From Crossiella cryophila (GTDB lineage: Bacteria; Actinomycetota; Actinomycetes; Mycobacteriales; Pseudonocardiaceae), in contig NZ_JACHMH010000001.1 in the NCBI RefSeq assembly GCF_014204915.1, positions 1,364,001-1,428,000 of the forward strand: a stretch of 64,000 nucleotides of DNA, written 5' to 3'. The number at the start of each line of letters is the position of its first letter. The stretch's first letter is position 1. Positions 34,706-43,989 of the stretch are shown here, piece after piece. Below the pieces are notes generated by a model. The model saw nothing but the letters and a program-made list of their open reading frames with translations. It was not told the origin of the DNA and made no database searches. Position numbers and translations under genes: made by a program.

Positions 34706-35041
34706 ATGGCCGAACACTCCGAGCGTCGCCGCCACCGCGGGAACTCGGCCCTGACCAGGGCCAGGATCGTCACCGCGGTGGCGGCGACACTGCGCTGGAT
34801 CGGCACGATCGCCGCGGTGGTGCTGGTCGCGCACGTGGTGCTCACGGTGGGCGGCGCCAACCCGGCCAACGCCATCACCCGCTTCGTGGCGAGCTGGGCA
34901 GACCCACTGGCACTGGGCTTCCGCGACCTGTTCATGCCCGAGGACCCCAAGGCCCGGATCCTGGTGAACTACGGGCTGGCCGCGGTGTTCTGGCTGATCG
35001 TCACCTCACTGGTGGTCAAGATCATCCGTCGGCTCGGCTGA
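34706..35041 (+). CDS. Small membrane protein of unknown function
   Basis: A 111-residue protein with a basic N-terminus (HSERRRHRGN), two hydrophobic segments (about 24-46 and 86-104) and the linking loop WADPLALGFRDLFMPEDPKA. Resembles small actinobacterial membrane proteins without a named family. It diverges from leuA's leader and ends ten bases before the converging epoxide hydrolase gene. Confidence 0.65.
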   Translation: MAEHSERRRHRGNSALTRARIVTAVAATLRWIGTIAAVVLVAHVVLTVGGANPANAITRFVASWADPLALGFRDLFMPEDPKARILVNYGLAAVFWLIVTSLVVKIIRRLG

Positions 35042-35050
35042 CCCCAGGGA

Positions 35051-36325
35051 TCAGCGCAGCGAGCGGAAGGCCGCCCGGATCTCCCGGCTGAACAGCTCCG
35101 GCTGCTCCCAGGCGGCGAAGTGGCCGCCCTTGTCCACCTCGGCGAAGTGGATCAGCTTGCGGTAGGCGCGTTCGGCCCAGCTGCGCGGAGCCTGGTAGAT
35201 CTCGCCGGGGAAGACCGTGATCGCGGCCGGGATGGCGATGTCCACCGCGTTGAAGTTGTTCGCGTTGTTCTCCCAGTAGAGCTGGGCGGAGGAGATCGCG
35301 GTGTTGGTCAGCCAGTAGAGCGTGATGTCATCGAGCATCTCGTCCCTGGTCAGCGCGCGTTCGGGCACCCCGCCGCTGTGCGTCCACTGGGCGAACTTGT
35401 CATACATCCAGGCGGCCAGGCCGACCGGGGAGTCCGACAGCCCGAAGCCCACCGTCTGCGGCCGGGTGACCATCATCGCGGAGTAGCCGGTGTTCTTGCG
35501 GTAGAAGACATCCAGCTGATCGAAGGCCCGTCGTTCGGCTGGGGAGAGGCCGGCTGGCGCGGGTTCGCCGTTGTTGAGGACGCGGGCGATCTCCGGGGGC
35601 ACCGTGGCCGGCATGTTGACGTGGATGCCGAGCAGTCCGGGCGGGGCCTGCGCGGCGAGCTTGTCCGAGATCACCGCACCCCAGTCGCCGCCCTGGGAGA
35701 CGTAGCGCTGGTAGCCAAGGCGGCGCATCAGCACGTGCCAGGCCCTGGCGATCCGGTCGGGGCCCCAGCCGGTGCCGGTTGGCTGGGCGGAGAAGCCGTA
35801 ACCGGGCATCGAGGGCAGCACCAGGTGGAAGGCGTCCTCGGCCCGGCCGCCGTGCCTGGTCGGGTCGGTGAGCGGGCCGATGACCTTGAGCAGCTCCAGC
35901 ACCGAGCCGGGCCAGCCGTGCGTGATGATCAGCGGCAGCGCGTCCGGGTGGCGGGAGCGGATGTGCAGGAAGTGGATGTCCAGACCGTCGATCTCGGTCA
36001 GGAACTGCGGCAGCGCGTTCAGCCGCGCCTCGACCTTGCGCCAGTCGTAGCCGGTGCGCCAGTAGTCGACCAGCTTGCGCAGGGTCGCGGTCTGCACGCC
36101 CTGGGACTGGTCGGCGACGGTCTCCCTGGCTGGCCAGCGGGTGTCCTGCAGCCTGCGCCGCAGGTCGACGAGCTGGCGCTGTGGGATGCGCACCTGGAAC
36201 GGGCGGATCGCCCCGGCCGCCTCGGCGGCGGGGGCGGTGAGCAGGTTGAGCGGGCCTGCGGCGGCCGCGCCGACGGTCAGCGCGGCCGTGGTGCCGAGGA
36301 AGGTGCGTCGTGGCAGTGCGGACAT
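35051..36325 (-). CDS. Tat-exported epoxide hydrolase (EHN domain, alpha/beta hydrolase)
   Basis: A 424-residue protein with a twin-arginine signal (PRRTFLGTTAALTVG) and cleavage near AEA. The N-terminal EHN-type region (IRPFQVRIPQRQLVDLRRRL...RWPARE) precedes an alpha/beta-hydrolase core. The oxyanion HGWPGSVLE, the nucleophile elbow GGDWGAV (Asp) and the C-terminal GGHFAAWEQPEL (His) match microsomal-type epoxide hydrolases. Tat export implies an extracytoplasmic role, perhaps detoxification. The ATG follows GAAGGAG. Confidence 0.87.
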   Translation of the reverse strand: MSALPRRTFLGTTAALTVGAAAAGPLNLLTAPAAEAAGAIRPFQVRIPQRQLVDLRRRLQDTRWPARETVADQSQGVQTATLRKLVDYWRTGYDWRKVEARLNALPQFLTEIDGLDIHFLHIRSRHPDALPLIITHGWPGSVLELLKVIGPLTDPTRHGGRAEDAFHLVLPSMPGYGFSAQPTGTGWGPDRIARAWHVLMRRLGYQRYVSQGGDWGAVISDKLAAQAPPGLLGIHVNMPATVPPEIARVLNNGEPAPAGLSPAERRAFDQLDVFYRKNTGYSAMMVTRPQTVGFGLSDSPVGLAAWMYDKFAQWTHSGGVPERALTRDEMLDDITLYWLTNTAISSAQLYWENNANNFNAVDIAIPAAITVFPGEIYQAPRSWAERAYRKLIHFAEVDKGGHFAAWEQPELFSREIRAAFRSLR

Positions 36326-36409
36326 GGGGGTGGCTCCTTCGCCTGCGAAGAACTCCGTGTCCCCAACGAATCACCGGCCTGCGAACAACTCGTGCACGTC
36401 CGGTCTACG

Positions 36410-36835
36410 TCAGACCTCGACCACGGTGACCATGTCGTCCAACCCGGCGAAGTCGGCCACGTTGCGGGTGTAGAGCGGCAGGTCCCTGGCGGAGGCGATG
36501 GCGGCGATCATCAGGTCCAGCCTGCGCGGCCTGGGGCTCCGGTTGGCCTCCAGGGTCAGCGCGACCAGCGTGCCGTAGCGGGCGGCCGCCTCGCGGTCGA
36601 AGGGCAGCGGCTCGAATTCCACGATGGCGGCGCCGAGCTTCTCGGCCCGTGCCGCCCTGGTGGCCGCGTTCTTGGCCATGGCCACGCCCTGGTGCAACTC
36701 CGCCAGGGTGATCGAGGTGATCTCCGGGAACGAGGGCAGCACGGCCAGGTCGAGTTGATCGAGGTCGATGAACGCGCAGGTGTCCAGGACCCCTGCCTCG
36801 GGACGGTCAGCCACCGGCACGCGTCCACGGGTCAT
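36410..36835 (-). CDS. vapC: VapC-type PIN-domain toxin
   Basis: A 141-residue PIN-domain ribonuclease. Acidic active-site residues are in [16 protein letters not shown] (Asp), [13 protein letters not shown] (Glu), [15 protein letters not shown] (Asp) and the terminal [11 protein letters not shown] (Asp). It overlaps the antitoxin gene by 29 bases, the usual arrangement. Expected to cut tRNA or rRNA when the antitoxin is degraded. Confidence 0.9.
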   Translation of the reverse strand: MTRGRVPVADRPEAGVLDTCAFIDLDQLDLAVLPSFPEITSITLAELHQGVAMAKNAATRAARAEKLGAAIVEFEPLPFDREAAARYGTLVALTLEANRSPRPRRLDLMIAAIASARDLPLYTRNVADFAGLDDMVTVVEV

Positions 36836-37085
36836 CGTCGTCGATCCGGCCCTCGGTGCCGAAGAACTCGTCGGCCTCCTGCCGCAGTTGCCGGGAGTCC
36901 ACCCTGGGCAGCTTCCGGTGCCGCTCCACCAGTTCCTCGGCGCTGAGCCTGCGCCGACGGGACAGCGGGCGCAGTTCCGCCACCGGCACGCCGTTGCGGG
37001 TGATGTGGTAGGTCTCGCCCGCCTCCACCGCGTCCATGACGGAGGCGGAGTTGTTGCGGAATTCCCGCTGGGTGAGGACCTTCAT
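36807..37085 (-). CDS. vapB: Phd/YefM-type antitoxin
   Basis: A 92-residue antitoxin with the Phd-fold N-terminus ([20 protein letters not shown]) and the [23 protein letters not shown]-binding/dimer region, followed by an acidic C-terminus ([10 protein letters not shown]) that would sit on the toxin. The ATG is 7 nt from TACACT (37093-37098 region, - strand), a leaderless promoter. A TGTAGC/GCTACA dyad (37095-37123) could be its autorepression operator. Confidence 0.9.
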   Translation of the reverse strand: MKVLTQREFRNNSASVMDAVEAGETYHITRNGVPVAELRPLSRRRRLSAEELVERHRKLPRVDSRQLRQEADEFFGTEGRIDDDDPWTRAGG

Positions 37086-37092
37086 GAGGGCC

Positions 37093-37123
37093 AGTGTAGC
37101 AACGCGTAGCGCACGGGGCTACA
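37093..37123 (-). promoter_or_regulatory. Promoter and possible operator of vapBC
   Basis: On the - strand TACACT ends 7 nt before the vapB ATG. A dyad TGTAGC (37095-37100) / GCTACA (37118-37123) overlaps this box and suggests autoregulation by the VapBC complex. Confidence 0.45.
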
Positions 37124-37126
37124 TGG

Positions 37127-37729
37127 TCAGAACGCGGGCTCGCCCCACTCGGTGAACACCAGCTCGTCCAGTGCCTTGCGGGTCCGCGGCCGGGCATCCC
37201 GCTCCAGCAGCCCCGGGTCTGCGGCGGCCGGGTCGGCCAGCCTGCCCACCGAGATCACCACCACCGGATCCAGCGTCTCCGGCAGCGAGAACACCGCCTT
37301 CGCGCCAGGGCGGCTGAACCCGGCCATCTGGTGCGCGACCAGGCCCTCCGACACCGCCTGCAGCACCAGGTTCTGCGCGGCCAGACCGAGTCCGTACTCC
37401 GCGTACGGCATTGGCTTGCCCTCCTCCAGTTCGGTCACCGCGATGCCCAGGATCAGCGCGGCCGACGCACTGGCCCAGCGCTTGTTGCCCTCGGTCAGGG
37501 TGTCGGTGATCTTGGCGAAGGTCTCGTCGCCGCGGCGGCCGAGCAGGAACCGGGCGGGCTGGGTGTTGCCCCAGGAGGGGGCCCAGCGGGCGGCCTCGAA
37601 CAGGGCCCGCAGCTGGGCGTCGGTGACCTCGGCTGCCGGGTCAAGGGCACGGGGGCTCCACCGGGTGGAGATCAGCTCGTGCACCGGGACGCTGGTGGCG
37701 GCGTTGGGGTGGGCCGCGGTCTCGGTCAA
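37127..37729 (-). CDS. Nitroreductase-family flavoprotein
   Basis: A 200-residue FMN-dependent NAD(P)H oxidoreductase. Family landmarks are ISTRWSPRALDPAAEVT at the N-terminus, the EAARWAPSWGNTQPARFLL FMN region and the YGLGLAAQNLVLQAVSEGL helix. The C-terminus VFTEWGEPAF is short. No partner gene clarifies its substrate; nitroaromatic or quinone reduction is typical. A PIG-V-like gene lies upstream on the same strand. Confidence 0.87.
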   Translation of the reverse strand: MTETAAHPNAATSVPVHELISTRWSPRALDPAAEVTDAQLRALFEAARWAPSWGNTQPARFLLGRRGDETFAKITDTLTEGNKRWASASAALILGIAVTELEEGKPMPYAEYGLGLAAQNLVLQAVSEGLVAHQMAGFSRPGAKAVFSLPETLDPVVVISVGRLADPAAADPGLLERDARPRTRKALDELVFTEWGEPAF

Positions 37730-37747
37730 GGCAGGGACCTCCGGAGG

Positions 37748-39049
37748 TCAGATCGCGTACGGCCAGGCGGTGATCGAGTAGGCGCCGAACCAGGAGCCGA
37801 ACAACAGCAGCAGGCCCAGTGCGATGACCATGGTGCCCGGCCGCCTGCGGGCCAGCAGCACCGCGGCCGGGATCAGCAGGGCCACCGCCGGCACCAGCAG
37901 CCTGGCCTTGGAGTTCATCAGGCCGTTGGAGCCGATGCTGAGGAACATCACCCCGGCCGAGTACACCATCAGCGGCCAGGGCAGCCGCTGGTGGAAACCC
38001 AGTGCGAACAGCACCAGGGTGAGCAGCAGGATCCACACCGTGGCCACCTCCAGCACCGAACGGGCCGAGGAGAGCACGTCCAGGCTGAACCGCAGGGTGG
38101 CCAGGCCGCCGTCGAACTGCGAGTCCCAGCCACGCGCCTGCAACGCCAGCCAGCCGTCCCAGCGGCCGGTGCGGGCGCCCACCCAGGTCAGGTAGCCGAG
38201 CAGCCCGGCAGGGGCCAGCGCCAGGGTCACCCAGGGCCGCCAGCCGTCCCGGCGGCGGATCACCGCCACCAGCGCGGCCAGCATCACCGCGGCGACCAGC
38301 GCGGCACTGGTCGGGCGGACCAGCCCGGCGGTGGCGCAGCCCAGCGCGGCCAGCAGCCACTCCCGGTCCACCAGCCACAACAGCGTCCACACCGCCAGCG
38401 CGGAGAACAGCGCCTCGGAGTAGGTCATGGACAGCACCACCGACATCGGCGAGGCCGCGAACAGCACCAGCAGCACCAGGCCGCACCGCCAGCTGCCGCC
38501 GATCCGCTCACCCAGCCGGACCAGGCCGTAGGCGCACACCAGCCCGGCGACCACGTTCACCGCGAAGGCCGCCGCGACCAGGCCGACGCCCGGCAGCTCG
38601 CCCACCGCGCGGACCAGCATCGGGTAGCCGGGGAAGAAGGCCAGCGGGGTCTCCTCGCTGCGCCGCCCGAACGCGTCCACCAGCGAGAACGGCACCTTGT
38701 CGTAGCCGCTGGCGCTGATCGAGAGGTACCACTGCCCGTCCCAGGCGGTGAGCGCGCCGGTCACGCTGATCCGGTTGCGCCCGGCCATCCACTGCACCAC
38801 CAGCAGCCCGACCTCGCGGATGGCCAGGTAGAGCACGGCGGGCGCGAGCAGCCGGATCAGCCTGCTGCGCTCCCAGCGGGCGGGATCACGCCACAGCGGG
38901 CGGCGTACCCGGCCAGATGTGACCGATCCCACCGGAGACGCCTCCGGCTCGGTTCCCACCTGCGCAGCCGACACAGAATCCCTCCGCCCCAGCGGTTCCG
39001 GGCAACTTCCTGACGACATTTTTGCCCTTATCTGACTACCGGACCCCAT
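37748..39049 (-). CDS. Integral membrane glycosyltransferase (PIG-V/mannosyltransferase-like)
   Basis: A 433-residue protein with about ten membrane helices. The catalytic-loop landmark AWDGQWYLSISASGYDKVPF near residue 103 and the AFFPGYPMLVRAVGEL block are characteristic of PIG-V-like polyprenyl-phosphate-mannose transferases. A hydrophilic N-terminal 50 residues precede the first helix; ATG 39019 would shorten this. Likely role: adding mannose to a lipid or protein on the outer face. It diverges from lysC. Confidence 0.8.
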   Translation of the reverse strand: MGSGSQIRAKMSSGSCPEPLGRRDSVSAAQVGTEPEASPVGSVTSGRVRRPLWRDPARWERSRLIRLLAPAVLYLAIREVGLLVVQWMAGRNRISVTGALTAWDGQWYLSISASGYDKVPFSLVDAFGRRSEETPLAFFPGYPMLVRAVGELPGVGLVAAAFAVNVVAGLVCAYGLVRLGERIGGSWRCGLVLLVLFAASPMSVVLSMTYSEALFSALAVWTLLWLVDREWLLAALGCATAGLVRPTSAALVAAVMLAALVAVIRRRDGWRPWVTLALAPAGLLGYLTWVGARTGRWDGWLALQARGWDSQFDGGLATLRFSLDVLSSARSVLEVATVWILLLTLVLFALGFHQRLPWPLMVYSAGVMFLSIGSNGLMNSKARLLVPAVALLIPAAVLLARRRPGTMVIALGLLLLFGSWFGAYSITAWPYAI

Positions 39050-39138
39050 CCCGCGCGCGGGTAGGCTGCTCGCGAGTGTGGACCTGCGTCCTCGCAGGTT
39101 AGTGCCGGTGCGTGTGGCTTCGTGGGAGGTGCGGTTCG

Positions 39139-40404
39139 GTGGCGCTCGTCGTCCAGAAGTACGGCGGATCCTCGGTGGAGACTGCTGAGCGGATCAAACG
39201 GGTGGCCGAGCGCATCGTCGAGACCCGAAAAGCGGGCAACGACGTGGTCGTGGCCGTCTCCGCGATGGGAGACACCACCGACGACCTGCTCGACCTGGCC
39301 AGCCAGGTCGCGCCGGTGCCGCCGGCCCGCGAGATGGACATGCTGCTCACCTCGGGTGAGCGGATCTCGATGTCGCTGCTCGCGATGGCCATCCACGCCC
39401 TCGGCGCGGAGGCCCGCTCCTACACCGGTTCCCAGGCCGGGGTGATCACCACCTCGGCGCACGGCAAGGCGCGGATCATCGACGTCACGCCGGGCCGGAT
39501 CCGGGAGGCGCTGGACCAGGGCGCGATCGCGATCGTCGCCGGGTTCCAGGGCGTGAGCCAGGACAGCAAGGAGATCACCACCCTCGGCCGGGGCGGCACC
39601 GACACCACCGCGGTGGCGCTGGCCGCCGCGCTCAACGCCGATGTGTGCGAGATCTACACCGACGTCGACGGCGTGTTCAGCGCTGACCCGCGGATCGTGC
39701 CGGATGCCAAGCACCTCGAGCAGATCACCTACGAGGAGATGCTCGAGATGGCCGCCTGTGGCGCCAAGGTGCTGCACCTGCGCTCGGTGGAGTACGCGCG
39801 GCGCAACGGGATGCCGATCCGAGTTCGCTCTTCGTTCAACAACAAGCCCGGCACCCTGGTGACCGGGTCGATGGAGGATCTTGCCGTGGAGCAGGCGTTG
39901 ATCACCGGCGTCGCGCACGACCGGTCTGAAGCCAAGATCACCGTGACCGGTGTGCCCGACCACCCCGGCGTCGCCGCCCGGATCTTCCGGGTGGTCGCCG
40001 ACGCCGAGCTGGACATCGACATGGTGGTGCAGAACGTCTCCCGTGCGGTCAGCGGCCGCACCGACATCACCTTCACCCTGCCGCGCACCGGTGGCCCGGT
40101 CGCGGTCGCCGCGCTGGACAAGGCCAAGCCGGAGATCGGCTTCGAGTCGGTGGCCTACGACGAGCACGTCGGCAAGGTCAGCCTGATCGGCGCGGGCATG
40201 CGCTCGCACCCCGGCGTGACCGCCACCTTCTGCGAGGCGCTGGCCAAGGTCGGGGTCAACATCGAGATCATCTCCACCTCGGAGATCCGGATCTCGGTGA
40301 TCTGCCGGGACACCCAGCTCGATGACGCGGTCCGCGCGCTGCACGAGGCATTCGACCTCGGTGGCGACGAGGAGGCCGTGGTCTACGCCGGAACGGGGCG
40401 CTGA
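39139..40404 (+). CDS. lysC: Aspartate kinase, alpha subunit
   Basis: A 421-residue aspartokinase phosphorylating L-aspartate, first step to lysine, methionine, threonine and diaminopimelate. The N-terminal [20 protein letters not shown] carries the kinase signature [19 protein letters not shown] and [20 protein letters not shown] complete the catalytic lobe, and two ACT domains follow (from about 265). The GTG with GGAGG 10 bases upstream gives the canonical start. The 421-residue length matches mycobacterial/corynebacterial Ask, whose gene also yields an internal beta subunit (see 39886). Confidence 0.96.
   Translation: MALVVQKYGGSSVETAERIKRVAERIVETRKAGNDVVVAVSAMGDTTDDLLDLASQVAPVPPAREMDMLLTSGERISMSLLAMAIHALGAEARSYTGSQAGVITTSAHGKARIIDVTPGRIREALDQGAIAIVAGFQGVSQDSKEITTLGRGGTDTTAVALAAALNADVCEIYTDVDGVFSADPRIVPDAKHLEQITYEEMLEMAACGAKVLHLRSVEYARRNGMPIRVRSSFNNKPGTLVTGSMEDLAVEQALITGVAHDRSEAKITVTGVPDHPGVAARIFRVVADAELDIDMVVQNVSRAVSGRTDITFTLPRTGGPVAVAALDKAKPEIGFESVAYDEHVGKVSLIGAGMRSHPGVTATFCEALAKVGVNIEIISTSEIRISVICRDTQLDDAVRALHEAFDLGGDEEAVVYAGTGR
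39886..40404 (+). CDS. Aspartate kinase, beta subunit from an internal in-frame start
   Basis: An internal GTG (codon 250 of lysC) is preceded by GGAGG (39873-39877) at 8-nt spacing and would yield a 172-residue product containing both ACT domains. The same residue and length are known for the beta subunit of Corynebacterium aspartokinase. The beta chain joins alpha in an alpha2beta2 enzyme inhibited by lysine plus threonine. Confidence 0.7.
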   Translation: MEQALITGVAHDRSEAKITVTGVPDHPGVAARIFRVVADAELDIDMVVQNVSRAVSGRTDITFTLPRTGGPVAVAALDKAKPEIGFESVAYDEHVGKVSLIGAGMRSHPGVTATFCEALAKVGVNIEIISTSEIRISVICRDTQLDDAVRALHEAFDLGGDEEAVVYAGTGR

Positions 40405-40406
40405 AC

Positions 40407-41477
40407 ATGGCAGACAACGGACCTGTGCTCGCCCTGGTCGGCGCGACCGGCGCGGTCGGCACCGTCATGATCGACATCATCAACGGCCGGGAATCCGTGC
40501 CGTGGGGCGAGATCCGGCTGATCGCCTCGGCCCGCTCGGCGGGCAAGAAGATCACCGTGCGGGGCGAAGACCTCACCGTCATCGCGCTGTCCCCGGAAGC
40601 CTTCGACGGCGTGGACGTCGCCATGTTCGACGTGCCGGACGAGGTCTCCGCGGAGTGGGCGCCGATCGCGGCCGAGCGCGGCGCGGTCGCGGTGGACAAC
40701 TCCGGCGCGTTCCGGATGGACCCCGAGGTGCCGCTGGTGGTGCCCGAGGTCAACGCCGAGGCCGTGCACAACCGGCCGCGCGGCATCATCTCCAACCCGA
40801 ACTGCACCACCCTGTCCATGATGGCCGGACTGGGTGCGCTGCACCGGGAGTACCAGCTCACCGAACTGGTGGTGGCCAGCTACCAGGCCGTCTCCGGCGC
40901 GGGCCAGTCCGGTGTTGACCGGCTCTACGCCGAGATCGCCGCGGTGGCCGGCAAGGCGGTCGGGGAGAAGGCGGGCGACGTGCGCGCCGCGCTGGAAGCG
41001 GCCGGGCTGGTGCAGTCCGAATCGCCGTTCCCGGCGCCGATGGCCTTCAACGTGGTGCCGTGGGCTGGTTCGCTCAAGGAGGACGGCTGGTCCTCGGAGG
41101 AGCTGAAGGTCCGCAACGAGTCCCGCAAGATCCTGGGCATCCCGGACCTCAAGGTCTCCGCGACCTGCGTGCGGGTCCCGGTGGTCACCACGCACTCGAT
41201 GGCCGTGCACGCCACCTTCGCCCGCGAGGTCACCGTGGAGCAGGCGCGCAAGCTGCTCGGCGCGCAGCCCTCGATCGTGCTGGTGGACGACCCGGCCAAC
41301 GGCGAGTACCCCACCCCGGCCGAGGTGGTGGGCGGCGACCCGACCTACATCGGCCGGATCCGCCAGGCGCTGGACTTCCCGAACACGCTGGAGCTGTTCG
41401 TGTGCGGGGACAACCTGCGCAAGGGCGCGGCGCTGAACACCTACGAGATCGCCGAGGTCATCGTCACCCAGGCGTGA
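40407..41477 (+). CDS. asd: Aspartate-semialdehyde dehydrogenase
   Basis: A 356-residue enzyme reducing aspartyl phosphate to aspartate semialdehyde with NADPH. The NADP-binding GATGAVG, the catalytic Cys133 in SNPNCTT, and the [13 protein letters not shown] active-site loop are intact, with the later THSMAVHA catalytic His. It starts two bases after the lysC stop and is clearly in the same operon; the pair makes diaminopimelate for the wall. Confidence 0.96.
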   Translation: MADNGPVLALVGATGAVGTVMIDIINGRESVPWGEIRLIASARSAGKKITVRGEDLTVIALSPEAFDGVDVAMFDVPDEVSAEWAPIAAERGAVAVDNSGAFRMDPEVPLVVPEVNAEAVHNRPRGIISNPNCTTLSMMAGLGALHREYQLTELVVASYQAVSGAGQSGVDRLYAEIAAVAGKAVGEKAGDVRAALEAAGLVQSESPFPAPMAFNVVPWAGSLKEDGWSSEELKVRNESRKILGIPDLKVSATCVRVPVVTTHSMAVHATFAREVTVEQARKLLGAQPSIVLVDDPANGEYPTPAEVVGGDPTYIGRIRQALDFPNTLELFVCGDNLRKGAALNTYEIAEVIVTQA

Positions 41478-41507
41478 GCCCTTTCGCCGCCCGGGTAGTT
41501 TCGGAAT

Positions 41508-42971
41508 ATGACCATGGGCGACGGCGTGGTGCTCGGCATCGATCTCGGCACCACCGCGACCAAGGTGGTGGCCGCGGACCGGCGAGGGCGGGTTGCCGCC
41601 CTCGCCGAACGCGGCTACCCCATGCGCACCGATCAACCCGGCCTGGCCGTGCACGACCCGGACCGGGTGCTGCAGGCGGCGCTGGACGCGGTGCGTGAAT
41701 GCGCGCAGACCTGTGCCGCCCCGGTGCAGGCGCTGGTCTTCACCGGGGCCATGCACACCCTGATCGGCCTGGACGCCGGGTACCGCCCGATCACCCCGTC
41801 GCTGAGCTGGGCGGACAACCGGGCCATCGACCAGGCCGCCCGGCTGCGCCGCGATCCGGCCGCCACCGAGCTGCACCGCGCCACCGGCACCCCGGTGCAC
41901 CCGTTCGCGCCACTGGCAAAGCTCATCTGGTTCGCCGAGCAGGACCCGGACACCCAGCCCGCGTTCTGGTGCTCGCTCAAGGACTTCGTGCTGCACCACT
42001 TCACCGGCAGGCTGGCCACCGAGCACTCCTACGCCTCCGGCAGCGGCCTGATGAACATCCATCGGCTGGCCTGGCACCAGCCCTCGCTCGACCTCGCCGG
42101 CATCACCGCGGACCGGCTGCCCGAACTGCTCGCGCCGACCGACACCCTGCCGCTGCGCGCCCAGATCGCCGAGGCCACCGGCCTGCCGCCGGGCCTGCCG
42201 GTGGTCGCCGGTGGCGGTGACGGACCGCTGGCCAACCTGGGTGTCGGCGCGGTCCGCCCCGGCATGGCCGCGCTGTCCCTGGGCACCAGCGGCGCGCTGC
42301 GGGTGGTGCGCACCGAACCCGGTGTGGACGAACGCGGCCGCACCTTCTGCTACGGCATCGCCGAGGGCTACTGGGTGCTCGGCGGCGCGGTCAGCAACGG
42401 CGGCGTGGTCAGCCAGTGGGCCGCCGACCTGGTCGGTGAGGAGGACATGGGCGACCTGCTGGCCGAGGCCGCCACGGTGCCACCCGGCGCGAATGGCCTC
42501 TTCGCGCTGCCCTACCTGCTCGGTGAACGCGCGCCCTGGTGGGACCCGGACCCGCGTGGCCTGCTGCTCGGCCTGCGCCGCGACCACGGCCGGGCCGAGC
42601 TGACCAGGGCCCTGGTCGAGGGCGTTGCCCAGCAGCTGGCCCTGGTCAGGGACGCGGTGCGGGACACCGGGGCCGCGGTCAACCCGGTGCGCGCCACCGG
42701 CGGCGCGTTCCGCTCGCCGCTGTGGGGCCAGCTGATCGCGGCCGCACTGGACACCGACCTGGAGATCACCGAGGACAGCGAGGGCTCCGGCCTCGGCGCC
42801 TGCCTGCTCGGCTGGCGGGCGCTGGACGTGCTGCCGTCCCTGGAGGCCGCCGCCGAGCTGATCACGCCCAGCGAGACCGTGCACCCGGACCCGGAGCTGG
42901 CCGAGCACTTCGCCACCGCCCGGCCCCGGGTAGAGCGGACCTACCTGGCGTTGCGCGAACTCATGAGTTGA
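41508..42971 (+). CDS. gntK: FGGY-family carbohydrate kinase, gluconokinase type
   Basis: A 487-residue sugar kinase. FGGY/ASKHA landmarks are the phosphate-1 loop GIDLGTTATKVVAAD, the gluconokinase-like TGTPVHPFAPLAKLIWFAEQ, the GGGDGPLANLG loop and the LSLGTSGALRV adenosine-site region. Its start ATG lies 6 nt after TAGTTT, a leaderless-type promoter. Expected product: 6-phosphogluconate. Without gnt transporters nearby, xylulose or another polyol is possible. Confidence 0.82.
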   Translation: MTMGDGVVLGIDLGTTATKVVAADRRGRVAALAERGYPMRTDQPGLAVHDPDRVLQAALDAVRECAQTCAAPVQALVFTGAMHTLIGLDAGYRPITPSLSWADNRAIDQAARLRRDPAATELHRATGTPVHPFAPLAKLIWFAEQDPDTQPAFWCSLKDFVLHHFTGRLATEHSYASGSGLMNIHRLAWHQPSLDLAGITADRLPELLAPTDTLPLRAQIAEATGLPPGLPVVAGGGDGPLANLGVGAVRPGMAALSLGTSGALRVVRTEPGVDERGRTFCYGIAEGYWVLGGAVSNGGVVSQWAADLVGEEDMGDLLAEAATVPPGANGLFALPYLLGERAPWWDPDPRGLLLGLRRDHGRAELTRALVEGVAQQLALVRDAVRDTGAAVNPVRATGGAFRSPLWGQLIAAALDTDLEITEDSEGSGLGACLLGWRALDVLPSLEAAAELITPSETVHPDPELAEHFATARPRVERTYLALRELMS

Positions 42972-43875
42972 GCAGCGCGACCGAGACGTCCCAGAGGCGC
43001 TTGGCGGCCTCGGTGTCCAGGGCGTACGGGGCCACGCCGGCCCGCAGCTCACCCGAGATGTTCGGCACCGCCTCGTTGACGTCCTCGAAGTAGCGGCCGC
43101 TGAGCCCGGCCACCAGCGGCGAGGCGGCCAGCAGCACCGAGGTCGCCGCGCCCTGCTCGGTGGTCTTCCACTGCATGCCCGAGCTGGCCACCATCTGCTG
43201 GAAGCCCGGGTCGCTCTCGACGTGCCGCTGCAGTCCGGTGCGGATGCCGCCCGGCATCAGCGCGTTGACCTCGATGCCGTCCGCGGCCCAGCGCTGCGCG
43301 GCCTCGACGGCGAACAGGATGTTGGCCGTCTTGCTCTGGCCGTAGGCCACCCACGGGTCGTACGGGCGGCGCTCGAAGTGCAGGTCCTCGAAGTCCACCT
43401 CGCCCATCAGGTGCGCGGAGGAGCTGACCGAGACCACCCTGGCGCCACCGGCCGCGGCCAGCGCGCGGTGCAGGCCGAGGGTGAGGCCGAAGTGGCCGAG
43501 GTGGTTGGTGCCGAACTGGAGTTCCCAGCCCTCCGGGGTGCGGGTCAGCGGCGAGGCCATCACCCCGGCGTTGTTGACCAGGATGTGCAGCGGGCCCTGC
43601 CAGTCGGCGGCGAACCTCGCCACCGAGGCCCGGTCGGCCAGGTCAAGGTGTGCGGCCCGCGCGCCGACCTCGGCGCCGACCTTCTCGGCCGCCTCCAGGT
43701 TGCGCGCGGCGATGGTGACCTCGGCGCCTGCCTTCGCCAGTGCGCGGGCGGTCTCCACGCCGATGCCGGAGGCGCCGCCGGTGACGATGGCGCGCTTACC
43801 GGTCAGGTCCACCCCGGAGATGACCTCGGCGGCGGTGGACTCCCGGTTGAACGGGGTGGTGAAGCGAGTGGCCAT
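42961..43875 (-). CDS. Short-chain dehydrogenase/reductase
   Basis: A 304-residue SDR of the retinol-dehydrogenase-like class. The cofactor motif TGGASGIGVE, the NNAGVM motif, and the catalytic YGQSKTANIL (Tyr, Lys) with an earlier SVSSSAHLMG Ser are intact. It diverges from a TetR gene across a shared 114-bp region with tandem palindromes, so the regulator probably controls it. Substrate unknown. Its last 11 bases overlap the converging kinase gene. Confidence 0.9.
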   Translation of the reverse strand: MATRFTTPFNRESTAAEVISGVDLTGKRAIVTGGASGIGVETARALAKAGAEVTIAARNLEAAEKVGAEVGARAAHLDLADRASVARFAADWQGPLHILVNNAGVMASPLTRTPEGWELQFGTNHLGHFGLTLGLHRALAAAGGARVVSVSSSAHLMGEVDFEDLHFERRPYDPWVAYGQSKTANILFAVEAAQRWAADGIEVNALMPGGIRTGLQRHVESDPGFQQMVASSGMQWKTTEQGAATSVLLAASPLVAGLSGRYFEDVNEAVPNISGELRAGVAPYALDTEAAKRLWDVSVALLNS

Positions 43876-43905
43876 GACAGCGTCCTGTTCTGCGTCTAAG
43901 CTCTA

Positions 43906-43953
43906 ACCGGAGGACCCTCCGGTGACTCCAAGCTAACCGGAGTATCCTCCGTT
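43906..43953. promoter_or_regulatory. Tandem TetR-type operators between the SDR and TetR genes
   Basis: ACCGGAGG-AC-CCTCCGGT (43906-43923) is an exact 18-bp palindrome. A second, related element ACCGGAGTA/TCCTCCGTT (43936-43953) has two mismatched pairs. Their centres are 30 bp apart, close to three helical turns, on one face of the DNA. Confidence 0.75.
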
Positions 43954-43989
43954 TAACAGGTGATCTGGGTCACAGGAGTGGAGAAAGGC

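Noticed and set aside
35120-36946. 608-codon open frame on the + strand
   Set aside because: Antisense to the Tat-exported epoxide hydrolase and vapC; composition typical of GC-rich shadow frames.
40383-43052. 889-codon open frame on the - strand
   Set aside because: Antisense to asd and the sugar kinase, both of which have intact catalytic motifs; no domain in the shadow.
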